Of a DNA stretch of 64,000 nt, positions 47,852 to 60,700 are shown piece by piece. A program made the translations under genes and the position numbers. The DNA is taken from the NCBI GenBank assembly GCA_943737045.1, contig CALSFV010000045.1:310001-374000 (forward strand). Reading direction: 5' to 3'. A model generated the notes under the pieces. The model worked only from the letters and a program-made list of their open reading frames with translations. It was not told the DNA's origin and did not search any database. The DNA comes from Parapristionchus giblindavisi (lineage: Eukaryota > Nematoda > Chromadorea > Rhabditida > Diplogasteridae). Each line of letters begins with the position of its first letter. The stretch's first letter is position 1.

Positions 47852-49658
47852 TTAAGACACCGGCTCGGTAAGATTCGAGGGTTGAGCCAGTGACCCCGGA
47901 CATCGACCTCATCGATTTGGCTCAAATTTTTTTTGTGGATACCCCCATGGCCCCCCATCACAAAATGGGTATTCATTTGGACTGGGTCCTTGAAACATAA
48001 ATGTGGCGGGTTCTCGAAATTTGAAAACTCGATTTTCTCCAAAAAAAAGTGGAGCGACCTAGGTTCAATGTTAGTGTCGATTAATTACAAGTATGCCTAG
48101 ACAACAAAAACTCGCTATAGGACAGTTCGGATATCCGATCGCAAACTGATTTTTTTACCTCCTCAAAACACATTAAAATTAATTAAAATTTTAAATTACA
48201 AAATCGCACAATTATTTTTGCCTTATCTTATGGAACAAAAAATTCCGCGTCGAATGAGGGTAAAAAATCAAAAATCGATAGACCCCTATTTTGAGAAAAA
48301 TGGGCCCGACCATGACTCGAAAATATTTTTGTTTTTAAAACCCCTCATGTTTGTACTCATATTGTAGAACTCGTCGAGTAGAACAACTTTCATGTTGAAC
48401 GTTTTGTTTGAAACTCATGTACAAGAGAGTTTCACACGTTTTCCTGCAATTTTGAGGAAAACAAAAATAAAATATTTTTAAAACAAAAAAGCGCAGTCCA
48501 ATTTTTGCCTCATCTTGTAGAGCAAAAAATCGCGCGTCGAATGAATGTAAAAATTAAAAAATCGATAGACCCCTATTTTGAGAAAAATGGGGCTGACCAT
48601 GACTCGAAAATATTTTTGTTTTCAAACCCCCTCATGTTTGTGCTCATATTGAAGATCTTTTTGAGTAGAACAACTTTCGCGTTGGACATTTTGTCTGAAA
48701 CTCATGCACAAGAGAGATTTTTTTTTATACACACGATTTTGTGACCAATTTTGAGTTAGGCGAAATAAAAATATTTTTTGCAAAATCGTGTGTATCTCTT
48801 CTGTACATGAGTTTCAAACAAAACGTTCAACATGAAAGTTGTTCTACTCGACGAGTTCTACAATATGAGTACAAACATGAAGGGGTTTGAAAACAAAAAT
48901 ATTTTCGAGTCATGGTCAGGCCCATTTTTCTCAAAATAGGGGTCTATCGATTTTTTAATTTTTAAACTCATTCGACGTGGAATTTTTCGCTCTATAAGAT
49001 AAGGCAAAGACGATTGTGCGATTTTGTAATATAAAAGTTTAATTAAAATATTTAATTTCGCTTTACTCAAAATTGGATGAAAACGTGTAAATCTCTCTAG
49101 TACATGAGTTTAAGACGAAATGTTCAACATAAAAGTTGTTGTACTCGAAAAGATCTTCAATATGAGTACAAACATGAGAGGGTTTGAAAATAAATATATT
49201 TTCAAGTCATGGTCAGGCCCATTTTTCTCAAAATAGGGGTCTATCGATTTTTTAATTTTTACACTCATTCGACGTGGAATTTTTTGCTCTATTCTTGAAG
49301 GCTAAAAGAATTGTGCGATTTTGTAATTTAAAATTTTAATTAATTTTAATGTGTTTTGAGGAGGTAAAAAATCAGTTTGCGATCGGATATCCGAACCATC
49401 CTATAGCGAGTTTTTGTTGTCTAGGCATACTTGTAATTAATCGACACTAACATTGAACCTAGGTCGCTCCACTTTTTTTGGTGAAAATCGAGTTTTCAAA
49501 TTTCGAGAACCCGCCACATTTATGTTTCAAGGACCCAGCCCAAATGAATGCCCATTTTGTGATGGGGGGCCATGGGGGTATCCACAAAAAAATTTTGAGC
49601 CAAATCGGTGAGGTCGATGTCCGGCACTACCGGGAGTCTTACTGAGCCGGTGTCTTAA
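47852..49658. mobile_element. large foldback element with TTAA ends and four internal modules
   Basis: The outer ends are TTAA followed by GACACCGGCTC and its mirror, suggesting a piggyBac-type target duplication. Inside, a module of about 290 bases (CGATAGACCCCTATTTTGAG ... GTTCTACTCGACG type sequence) occurs twice in one direction (near 48235-48430 and 48525-48690) and twice in the other (near 48850-49060 and 49140-49300), around a centre near 48760. The element fills the last intron of receptor C, and its edge lies about eight bases upstream of that intron's CAG. Confidence 0.8.
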
Positions 49659-52087
49659 TGTGATTTTGACTTATCTTTAATATATCGCCAAACACACCTA
49701 TATTCTGATACAGTAATCATAACGACTAATCCATCAAAGAGAGGATGAATACAGCAGAAGTTAGGGATAATAATTGCGAGAGGTGACCATGCAAAGCCTA
49801 AATGGAATAATGATAAGAAGATTTAGAATGAGATACATATGCGTGAAGAATAAGTGGACAACGTCATTTCATTCACTGAATGTAATAATATGAGAGACAA
49901 AGAAATTGTTGACAGAATATGTATGACAACATTTCTTGTATTATATTTACGTATTTGCAGAAAAAATAACGTACTTACCAATAGCTGGGAAAGCGATACA
50001 TATAGTTACTGGGAAGTAAGAAGTTATAAGAGGAACGACCGTCTAAAATCCCCAAGAATAATAAATGCTCAATGACAAAATCGAATAACCTGGTAAACCA
50101 AACATTTGAACAGTTGCTTTTGCAACCGTAGGGCTCCTATGCTTATAGCATTGCTTCTGAAAGGATTACAAAATAAAATGAGGAGTTATTTGGTAAGAAA
50201 AAGCAACATGGAATACAGAATTAGTTAATTAACCAATTAAATTACTTCATGTAGGTGACAATGTGCCATGTACAGATCGCAATAACTACATAAGCCGTGA
50301 CCATGACTACTACAAGTAATCCAAGAGCAATGAAAGCTTTCAAACGAAAACCAGAGAAGGTTCCGTGTGTCTGAAATAAAACATAAATTGTGAAGAGCGC
50401 TTTCATGCTCTCATCGTCTATGATTTTCATTTGGATATTATTCAAGTAGCGAACGAATATTTCAAATTATATCAATTTAAGAATTTGCTTTCGGTCATGC
50501 ACCATACCCAGTACACGCAGAGTAAATAGAGATGAGCGTTTTGTGGAGTGTGGATTACTGGAGATGGAGCCTCTCCACTCAGAATGGACGACATCATATC
50601 ACGACTTTCATCGTCAGGGGCCATAAATTGATAGGCGGCGAAAAACCTAAACAATTTGTGTCTTGTATTTTTATTTGCACTTTTCACAGTCTCTTCATTT
50701 TGCAAATTTTAAAGAAAAGAAATAGTTATATCACGAAATAATTTTTTTAATAAAGTTTAATGGTAGGAATGTTATACCATGCAACAGCACATCCCATCGT
50801 TATTGTAAGCACCGTAACAAACATATACTTGAAATAGGCAAGCAGTCGAGACCTAAATGATGAAGGATACTGCAGTGTATAGAGGAAACAGCTCTTACCA
50901 TTTCAATGCAAGTGCTCTGTAGATAAAGTGTGATGCTAATAGAGGAAATGAGTTGGCGTAAATACCAAGGTATAAACTTATGGCGAAGGGAGAATTGAAT
51001 GGACCGTGAGAACGAAGTATAAATGTGTCCGTGTATGTTTCAGGGACCTGAAATTGAATTGGACATTTGATCTCGCTTTCAAGTTAGTTTAGACTAATTC
51101 AATCCACTAACAACATTCCACGAAGTGCTCAATTATTGTCTACTCTCGCATTTCAAGGAACCCACGTAAAGTTTTTGCTTATGTTTTTTCGAATTTCCAA
51201 CAATAGTATTTAGATCAAACGACACAGATCCTCTCATAATTATGCATTCTATATCATTCCTCTTAGTGGCTGCATTAGACAGCATTAGGTTAGGTATATT
51301 TACTATTTCACAACAAGGAAATCACTAACGGTATATTCTTTTTTCTTATCTTTCGTTCAACTTATTTATCTTTTAATCTTCTTATTGTTGTTATATTGGT
51401 TTAGGAAAGTGACCCTTTGCTATATAAAATCAGTCAGACATCAAAATCTCACGTTTGTGTGACGTTGTACAATTACACGGATATCATTATGGTCAAAGTA
51501 AGCACTTTAGGTCTCACGACACATCTTACCTAGAACTTATCATCACACAGACTTCATTTTTAAAGTACTATAGTACAGACTATCCTGATGTTATATAATA
51601 ATTGCTATTGTGAGAAAAGTCTCCATATTTCATACCTCCCACGAATGCTCAAATACAATGTGGTAGCGTGTGATCATTTATAAATTAGGGACAACACATT
51701 AAAGACTGTCAGGTGCTCACACCTTCTCGGTTAAGGAATCATTGTATTATATAATATAAGGAATATTGTCTGCTATTTTTCAATGTACTTTTGATATGGC
51801 AAAGACTTTGGATATGTTTTTTTTCTTCAGAAACTTCAGTTGAAGGTCTCTCCTATTTTGTTTTGCAATCTGCTTCTAGCCAAAGAAAAAAGAGACGAGA
51901 CGATTATCATTTATTTTAAACATACCGGATATGTGAAATAGTGAACAACCGTGTAGACCAGATCATTGATAGCATAACACGATAGAAGATATCGATAGGT
52001 TCCAACTTTGTTTCCGATTCTGCTGGTTATGAGATAGAGAATGGTCGAATTGACGATCATCGATGCAACTGAATGAATATGGTAATT

Positions 52088-52735
52088 GTGTTTTATGTGG
52101 AGTTAATTTTCTGGAAAAGCCATCGAAAAAAGAAAATATCTCGATTCACTGAGCTTGATACTTGAAACATATGGTAATTTTTTTATTTTCTGGGGTCGTG
52201 CTGGGTTAAAAGAAAGTTTTTTTTCTAATGTGGTGTTAATTTCTTGTAAATGGAATTGGAAATTGTAAAAAGGGTGTTAATTTTGTCCACTTGTAAATAG
52301 CATTGTAAAAAGCAAATATCTCGGTTCTCTGACTAGTTAGAGACTTGAAACTTGGATTTTAGGTTAGAAACCACGAAAAAAGCTTATAAACGAAGTTTCA
52401 AGTCTCTAGCTCCACAAAGAGCGGAGATATTTGGTTTTTACAAGGATGTTCGAGTTTTTCCTGAAAATCTTGTAAAAAGCAAATATCTCCGTTCTTAGTA
52501 GAGCTAGAGACTTGAAACTTCGTTTATAAGGTTTTGTCGTGGTTTCTAACCTAAAAAAACCAAGTTTCAAGTCTCTATCTAGTCAGAGAACCGAGATATT
52601 TGCTTTTTACAATGCTATTTACAAGTGGACAAAATTAACACCCTTTTTACAATTTCCAATTCCATTTACAAGAAATTAACACCACATAACAACGAGTGAC
52701 TTATTCCCCGGAAAACTAACACCACATAACAAAGG
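52088..52735. mobile_element. foldback element with TTATGTGGTGTTA-type ends
   Basis: Inverted ends with GTGTTAATTTTC and an inner palindrome with AAGTTTCAAGTCTCTA repeated in both directions. About 650 bases, in intron 2 of receptor C. It is related to the smaller copy at 40438-40693. Confidence 0.7.
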
Positions 52736-52998
52736 CGTTCCCCTATGTAAAATGATCTTATACACACTCATCACTATCAGAACTTCTTTACTGAATGTGG
52801 TCTCAAATTAGATTGCATTCTATTTTAACGGATCATAAGAAAATATCGATATGATTCTGCACAAACTTGTAAGAGCATGCTGCACAGGAATGGATATATC
52901 CTGAAAAGACCATTTAAAACAATATTAAACTTATATGTTAATAAACTTACATTAGTCAACTCGTCAGAGTAGACGTTCTCGTAACCACCAACAAGCAT

Positions 52999-53751
52999 TC
53001 CTCAGCTGAGTGGGTCTGGGAAATACCTATGGTTGTAATATCACTCAGTTAACTGGGCGGAGCTTTCCTATATTTAGAAGATATTGCGCGTAATAGAGTT
53101 TATTCGACGTAACCAAGTTCATATAACATAATTAGTACCATGCTTAAAGGCTGTGATTAAGCTCCTTTTAAAATGAAAAATAACATAGCGCAAGAACCAT
53201 CGGTAATCATTGTCTGTCTGATATTAAAAATTCTTTGAGTTGTTAATCTTCCACTCCTTGTATTATCAGTACTCTTAACCTTTAGTAAAAGTTCTTCGGT
53301 GCATCGACATTCAAATCTTTTTTATAAATTAAAATGTGTGAAAAAATTTTGTATCATTGTCATCATGCATTATCGATTTTTTCGGACGAAATCATGATTT
53401 TCATATCTTCTAAAGTACACCTTGGTATACTCTGTGTTCTCGAACTAGTTTGCAGTGAATAATTCACAATGAACAATAATTTATTGAGGAGAACGTACAA
53501 ACACAAAATTAATCTATGGTCTAATACGGGACAATCGGATTTCCCTTCAAGCCGTTGAACTTCACATCTGAAATTATCTACTGATCTTATGTGATGATTA
53601 ATAGTTATGAAAATAATTGAATGGAAACGAAAAGGAAACAATAAGTTGATTTTTAAGAAAAGAAACGTTTTCATTTCATACACCAGTCGATTTCATTTCA
53701 GTTCAGTTCAGTTCTTTCATCCGAAATAGATCTACCCGGAGAATTCATTAT
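52999..53751. other. intergenic, nothing recognised
   Basis: Between the start of receptor C and the end of the ground-like gene. The open frame 53363-53683 lacks splice context. Confidence 0.45.
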
Positions 53752-55231
53752 CTATGGTTGTTTCTTGTTGTTATGTGTAACACTATATGTTACCTGGAAG
53801 ACGTAACAAGTGTGATCATCGTTCGAATAACTACAGAATGTAGTCGGATCAGATATGAATGTAACACGCAATGTCCTAGCTCTGAATAAACAAGATGAAG
53901 TTCAATCCATGACCATTTATAGATTTATTCATTCATGATTTTTCCATGCCCAAATTTCATTAGCAATTTTTTGTCAACGCATTCCGAGAGACAGAATCAC
54001 AAGAAGAAAGGAAAGTCTCAATGAACCATAATTTTTTTCAGGTTCATCCTGTTTTATCTCATCTTTTGTCATTTATTGTTATATAGTCATCTACACTTTA
54101 TAACAATGATAACTGATGTTTCATAAAATACTCACAATTTCTCCACACATAGAACAATCCATTCTCCACGTAATTTTGCCTTGATTGATGAGTGAATGGC
54201 TGTTTGTGATGATACCATCGAATGGGACATATTCTATAATTTATTAGTTTTATTGTTTATGTTTTTATTTATACACCCGCGACAAGCGCGACAGCAAATA
54301 TAGAACTGATATGTGGAGTAAAAGAGACGATAACAATAGTTTGTTAAGGCACGGGAAATTTTTAAAAAATCGTTCACAAAAAGAAGCAAATATTCCGTAT
54401 AAAATGTACTTGTGTAATTGCCTTGCTACTGTCTACTAACAATAAACAGAGAAATAACAATCAATCAACCCCCACTTTTTCATCCTTTCCTTGCTTGCTC
54501 TCTCTGATCTACGACTATCTCACTTGTGATCTCTTTTTAAACATAGAAACACTTTTTGGCTGTGGCTGGCTACTCTCGTACCAAATAAACAAGTGTAATT
54601 TATACGGTCACTATCCGCAGCATCCGTTTCATGCCAGCTAGATCAGCTTCTCTAATATTAAATCATTATAGAGAAACGTACGGCCTTGATAAGTTGTTTG
54701 AGAGGTTGATTATTACACACTGCCTCTGATACAGTACCCGAAGTTATGAGTGGTCGACGTTCCTCGATGATTGTACCGTTCCCAACTGAAACATACCATC
54801 GTTTTATTATAGTAAGAATATCAAGTTCAAACTTGATCAGCATAACACGAGTTTCATCATTAATTACAGAACCCCAAGGTCTCTGATCACGTTACCCTCT
54901 CTCATTTCCTCTGAATATAAGAGATCAAAAGTTATCAAATGGGCATCGGTGATTTCATTCCGTACCAGAAGTCAGAGCTTCTCTCTTCTTTCTTCCACAG
55001 CATGAATAGCAGCAAGGAGTTGGTGGAGGGCACAGAGGAATCTGTAAAAAGTACTGACGATAGTTTGGTGTGAATAAACATGTAGAGAATGATAGATGAA
55101 ACCTGTGGTAGACACAGTTGGGGAAGTCTGATGCATGGAGGTGGTGGAGGGGCACAACCACAGCCATAACTACCAAAGAATGATGACACGGGAGTGATCA
55201 TAAATGCAAGGAGAAGTATTGAGTAGAACAT
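53752..55231 (-). CDS. ground-like domain secreted protein (Grl type)
   Basis: Six exons in phase: 55103-55231, 54966-55041, 54896-54910, 54682-54785, 54136-54233 and 53752-53881, about 183 residues. Order: signal peptide (MFYSILLLAFMITPVSS), a Cys/Pro block (YGCGCAPPPPPCIRLPQL, then IPLCPPPTPCCYSCCGRKKR), a spacer, then a ground-like domain: AVCNNQPLKQLIKA, QTAIHSSIKAKLRGEWIVLC and FCSYSNDDHTCYVFQ, with the late Cys pair. These nematode-only, Hedgehog-related proteins are secreted, often by epidermal cells, and act at the cuticle or as signals. Exon 3 is only 15 nt; both its splice sites are needed to keep the frame. TTTTCAG lies directly before the ATG. Confidence 0.9.
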
Positions 55232-55238
55232 CTGAAAA
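55232..55238 (-). promoter_or_regulatory. likely trans-splice acceptor
   Basis: TTTTCAG directly before the ATG of the ground-like gene. Confidence 0.55.
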
Positions 55239-57708
55239 TATTGTTTACTGGGTTCGAAAGGTAATAAACGAAACTATTGTGAGATCAAATAATGAAGAGG
55301 GTACATTGAAGATTTAGAACATTCATTTGATAGTCAGAGAGGCGAGAAAAAGTGAGAAGGGAGAATATTGGATAGGTCATTGTGAACAATGAAAGCAATG
55401 ATAACTATTATAATCTATCAGCCAAAGTACAACTGTACGATGTCAATGACCGTATGCCAGGCTTAAATACAGAACATTGATTAGGCCACGCCCATCACAA
55501 ATCAAAACCGTAAGATAATCGTTGACTCCTCCCATTGTAGTACGTATAGAGACAGGAAAGCGAGCCGTATAACTGCACCCGGAGTGGCTTTTTTTGAGCG
55601 ACGCGTGGTCTGCCATGAATACGAATTATAAGATTGTAAGAGGTAGAGGAAGAGGGACAAGGAGAGAAATAGACTAAAGGGATACAGTAGCTAATGGTTG
55701 AGTACAATAGGGTAAGATCTCAATTATACTTTCACTCTCAGTCCAAAGAATAAAGGACTGCAAATCAAGACTAACGGCTATCGTTGACATTCACTCGCTT
55801 TATGGCACACAATTTAAATCTTTCAGGATGTTTACTGTCGCAATGGAGATTAAATCCCCAGCTAATTTGAAAATCTCACATTCCAGGCAAAGTCGTTTTC
55901 AATGAATTTATCGACGAGCGAGTTAGTGATTTGTAACGTTAGAAAGGATTATGCTCAAACGACATTAGATTTGAATATGACGGAATTGCGAAATTCGGCA
56001 GTCCACTTTTTGCTATAAGTGACAACTATGGGGTACTGACCACATTCGATCAATTATACTATATATTCTATTCATATTATTAACCGAAAGCCTATGGACC
56101 ACTGTATTAATGTCAATCCGCTGCTAGTGACGTCCTCACGATATTCGATCATACTTAGAGTAAAGGAAATGAAGTCTAGCAGGAGCCGTATTAGTGTTCA
56201 GCCGCGTTTTAGTGACGGGATAGGGATGACAGATGACAATGGGGTCCGGTATAAGGGGATGGGACATTTCCGTAATATGCGAATCTACACATGTGTTGGG
56301 AGGAATTCGACTACGATTTTTTAAAGGAATATTTTTTTTTTTTATGTATTTACATTTCTCAAATACTTGATTACTGCCTATGGCGTAGGCGAATTGTGTT
56401 CAAGTTCTAATCTGATTTTTTTAAGATTCTAACCTTACTCGATACAGAACAATAATCGGATGTTTAGCAGTTTTCAGTTATAGAGAATGTAATGTTTATT
56501 GAAGCAACTGTTGCGTAGTGAGAACAAGTGAAATCATGGAGAAATGAAAGAATAAATAGAAAAATGTACATACGATTAGAGCGAAATACATTTTGGAATA
56601 ATGAATCGTTACAGTCACTGGTAATGGTCAATGAGGCTCGTGAAAGATATTATCGATTGATTATGATTTATAATGAAAGAAATTGAAAGGTCAAAGGTGA
56701 AGTAGTTTCTGGAATTAGTTTCAAAATTATATATAATGGATACTAAAGTGAGAGTGACGAAGATTTCTTCATTTCCCACACTATCTCGTCAATCTCAAAA
56801 CACAATAAAGTTCCTTTAAGGAGCCGTAAAAATTGTTATGTAAGGGAGAGAAAAAATTGTGTGGAATAAAGAGCGACAATGGAAATCACCCATTTTATAC
56901 AGTAGTTTCGTTGCTATCAGTATCCGATCGAATAGATCGAACGGGCGAATGTGAGATCACAGGATCAGAGAGAAAGAGATTCAGACGAAGTTCAGCGTCC
57001 CTGAGATTAAAATATTTATTCAAATCATGATGTCACTACGATATTTATATACAACCTTCCGACGAAAATTTTACAAGTAAAATATCAGCGTTCTGTGTCA
57101 ACTCTCACTGCACTCACTCGCAGAAAGAGAAAGCGAGAGTACATCCGGACTATAGAGTTTAAAATAATCTCGGATATAATCCTTTTCCAACCTTGCATAA
57201 GACATCGAAGAGGAAGCAGAATCGCGCATTGTGTCATTTTCAATAATCGTCGACGAACCGATGGATCGATCAACCTTAATTTTAATAATTCATAATTTCG
57301 TAATTGAAATTTTCTCAACTCAAAATATCGTTTGAATTGGGAAGGATTTGCATCACAGAGAACAATGTGTCCCTTCACATTCAGTAATATTAGTAAAATC
57401 TACTGAAGATGGTTCCGAACCGCAAAGTTGTCAAGAGTGTGCTATCTATTTCGGTTCAGACAGATATATGTTTCATACATTCATATGAATAGAATAATGG
57501 AAACGAAGAAGATAAAGACTCTTCCTTAGATTTGCATGAAACATTTTAATTACACTTTGACTAGAATGAATGAATAAAAAAGGATGTATTTTTGTACTCT
57601 AAATAGAGAAACCACTCGGTAGAAGAGGTGGTAAATATGCAAAAACCGTATCGATTTTCGTGATTGGAACATAGCGTGCTTAATTTGTTTTAATTTCCCT
57701 GTCAGAGT
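55239..57708. other. intergenic, nothing firmly recognised
   Basis: Upstream of the ground-like gene and downstream of the Clc-like gene. Opposed open frames at 57085-57378 (minus) and 57095-57295 (plus), and frames at 55495-55707 and 56094-56324, have no splice partners. No repeats of note. Confidence 0.45.
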
Positions 57709-60700
57709 TTACAATCCTTTAAAAAATCTCACTTCATCGGGTAGTGCTCCTAACAATAATTTGCGATGGAGATTCACCGGTTTGACAGTCTCCTTCTGAA
57801 ATTATTGTATGATCATATTACACTATTCATCCCTTCTCATTTCCCACAAATATATCATCAATTGACTCTAAATTTACCGTTCTAGAAGATGATCTTGACG
57901 ATATAGAAGAAGGCAAAGGTGGTTCAATAGATGAGTCAGGTCTCTCGAATATTTCTGCTACACTACCTCCACCATCGACACCAGGACGAAATTTGAGGCT
58001 AGTCAGCGATCTAAAGTTCAGTGTTTGAAACTCACAATAATTGATTGATTGAAAAAGAATTTTGAATTGAGAATAGAAATGAAGAAACCTCGTTGATCCT
58101 CGCACATCAGGAATACCGAATGTATTGAGACACAATTGTCCAGGAGGTGAAACATCTTGCTTGGTACAGTACCCATAACCACTACTCGTACTCGGAGTTA
58201 TGCCCACGCCACGAGGACCCAAAACGGGCTTCCGCAGGGGATCAGGAGTCACGGGAGGTAACGGAACGGGAGACTATGAAAATTAATGCTGTTATGATAG
58301 GGATAAGGAAAAGTTACCGAATTGACGTCGAAAGTTGTTGTTGACTGTTCAGTAGAGGGTATGAGGGCGGTCCCCATTGGTTTTGTGGATACAGCAGGCT
58401 TAGGAGGAGGCTGACAAGTGAACGATCATAAAGGGAACAAATATATGAAATTGGCTAATGAGGTAATGAGGCTATATAATCCGAAATAAAATTTTGCTAA
58501 TAATGAAAGATAGAAGAAGTCGAGATAGAATTAGTTGAGTGTTTTCACATCGACGCAAGAAGACTCTTGTGAAAGCAGTGCAGATAGTAGAGCACTCGTT
58601 TAACATTTTGAATAAAATGAAACGAACAGTGAGGGCAGATAATTCGATCTGCGAGACATATTGACATTAATCAATACTATCATGGCGACCAACATTCAGG
58701 TGGGAGGGCTTACTAACAATGACATTGAAATCCTTCACAATTAATATTCGAATAGGGTAGTTTCAATGACCGTCTAGATATCATTATCAGCCTTCATTTT
58801 CGGTTTTCACCTTGAGTGAAAGAGTATTCTTGGGTCGATAGGAAGATAACTAATAATTCATACTCGGCTTTTCCTAATTATTAGCAGAATTTTATGTTCA
58901 TTCACTTGTGGGACATTCGCAAAATAAATATACAAAAAGGCTTCTATATCACTCCCACCTGAGGTCGTGATCTCCTCGTTCTTTCTATCCTCTGAAGTTC
59001 TTCAATCGTTGCAAGCTCTCGAATTCTGGTTCTTGTTTCAGTCTCAATATATCGAGCGTCGTGTGAACTAAAATATCGAACCAATTCAACAATGTATTAT
59101 ATTTATCTGTCCTTTGTATTTCTCATGTAAATATCTCACTTCCATGAGGGTTCTGAGACGGAAGATGGCCTCGCTACATCATCTATGACTGTCGCTTCTC
59201 TTAGTGGACTCGCTACTGGTATTGATTGAATTGATCCTGTCGGCTGAGTCATCTTTGGAAGAACTCCGTGAACTGTAAAGCAACCATGACTTTAATAGTC
59301 GAAATGTTCTTCACACTGGATCATGTCATTTTCCATTGGAAGATGAGATTATGTCATGGTAATGATCTAAGGTTGAAGGCATAAGCATACAAGCGGTACA
59401 CAACTATCTAAGTCCTACGACTTCATTATAATGTTTACCAAGGAAGTCACTATTCAAAGTGGACGATGATCTTCTCGCTTCGACGCGTGAATTCGGCTCA
59501 AGATACATATCGGCTGGTTCTTGCTCATAGACTTTGTCGTATACGCCTTTCTGCGACCTGAGATGTCCATTCTTACAAAAAAACTATTATTGTACATATT
59601 CAAAATTTTGCCAAAAGACACAAATACAGTGATTATAATCCGTTTTCTGTGCTTACCGTCCAGTCAAAAACGATGATACTCCAGCATTTGGTATAACTCT
59701 TTCACATGGAAGATATTCATAGGTTGAGTCCATTCCTGGTTCATTGCCAGAGTCTCCACTTCCACCCATTCGATTCAGTTCATACGTCGAGGCAAACTTT
59801 CGGTCTTGCGACGACTTTAGGGCAGACTTCAGTTGCTAAATTTAAATAATAAGAATCTTTTAACTTTGGCAATGTTGAGAAAAAGAAGAGGAAAATACCT
59901 TCGGAGGCTGAGGGGTAGGTATGCCGGGAACTCTCCTACGAGCTCGTTCACTGGAAGTGCTCTGAAATTTCAAAAGTTTCATTTCACGATTGATGAAAAC
60001 TCACGACTCGATATTTATTTTATTTATTTATTTATTTATTTATTTATCCATCAGTTAAAATCAAGAATAATGAATGAATGAAGCAATAAGGGAGTGATGG
60101 AGTTCCGTCGCTTAAGCGATTTCGGTTGGTTATTGATACAAGATAATTTAAATTGGTGTAAATAACGTACCTCAATAGTATTAGTAGTTCCTGTGGTCGT
60201 TTCTTCAGTATCTGCCGATAGAAAGAGATTGGATGAAGAACGATGATCAGAGACAGATTCACGCTTTGATAAGCGCTTCTTTCTAAAAAAACATAAATAT
60301 TATCATTTCTAAAGATTACCAAAATTTGACGCATGTGCAAGTACTTCTTATAGTTTATTCTTTGAAAGAAAAGAAAACCTCATTGACTGTCGTTTTCCGA
60401 GCATGGGCATCGATTTCGTACGCACAAAGGATTCCTACAAAGAAAACACATATTTCCACTGATTCGTTCTTTACATTTCTTTAATTGCACTAAAACTGAC
60501 TTGGTCTTTCTTTACTTTCTTCGCATAATCTTTCTCCCATTGTTGAAGGGAAGTCGAATCAACACGATATATAGCAGAGAATGATCTGTAATTAATCATT
60601 ATCTTATCATGATATTCACCGTGCAGTGATCTGCCATTTTCACAAAACTACACTATACTTATTGAAGATACCGACCGCTTGAATGGGGCAGTATCATTGA

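Larger units (their letters stand above)
47741..52998 (-). pseudogene. Str-type chemoreceptor C, frameshifted in exon 8
   Basis: Eleven exons: 52951-52998, 52867-52900, 51926-52068, 50899-51047, 50778-50852, 50508-50646, 50246-50370, 50090-50155, 49979-50042, 49698-49797 and 47741-47840. Marks: MLVGGYENVYSDELTN, QHALTIASMIVNSTI, VPETYTDTFILRSHGPF, ASHFIYRALALKW, HGTFSGFRLKAFIALGLL, ALRLQKQLFK, then TM6-TM7 and SEYRRSLMELLRC. Exon 8 is 66 nt, not 67: TGTTGG stands where TGTTTGG is expected. The lost base shifts exon 9 into an early TAA, which would remove TM6 and TM7. All other exons are intact, so the damage is recent or is a sequencing error in a T run. The last intron holds the foldback at 47852 and intron 2 holds that at 52088. 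Confidence 0.8.

Noticed and set aside
57085..57378. Minus-strand frame of 97 residues
   Set aside because: A plus-strand frame overlaps it, there are no family motifs, and it could not be joined in phase to the Clc-like gene.
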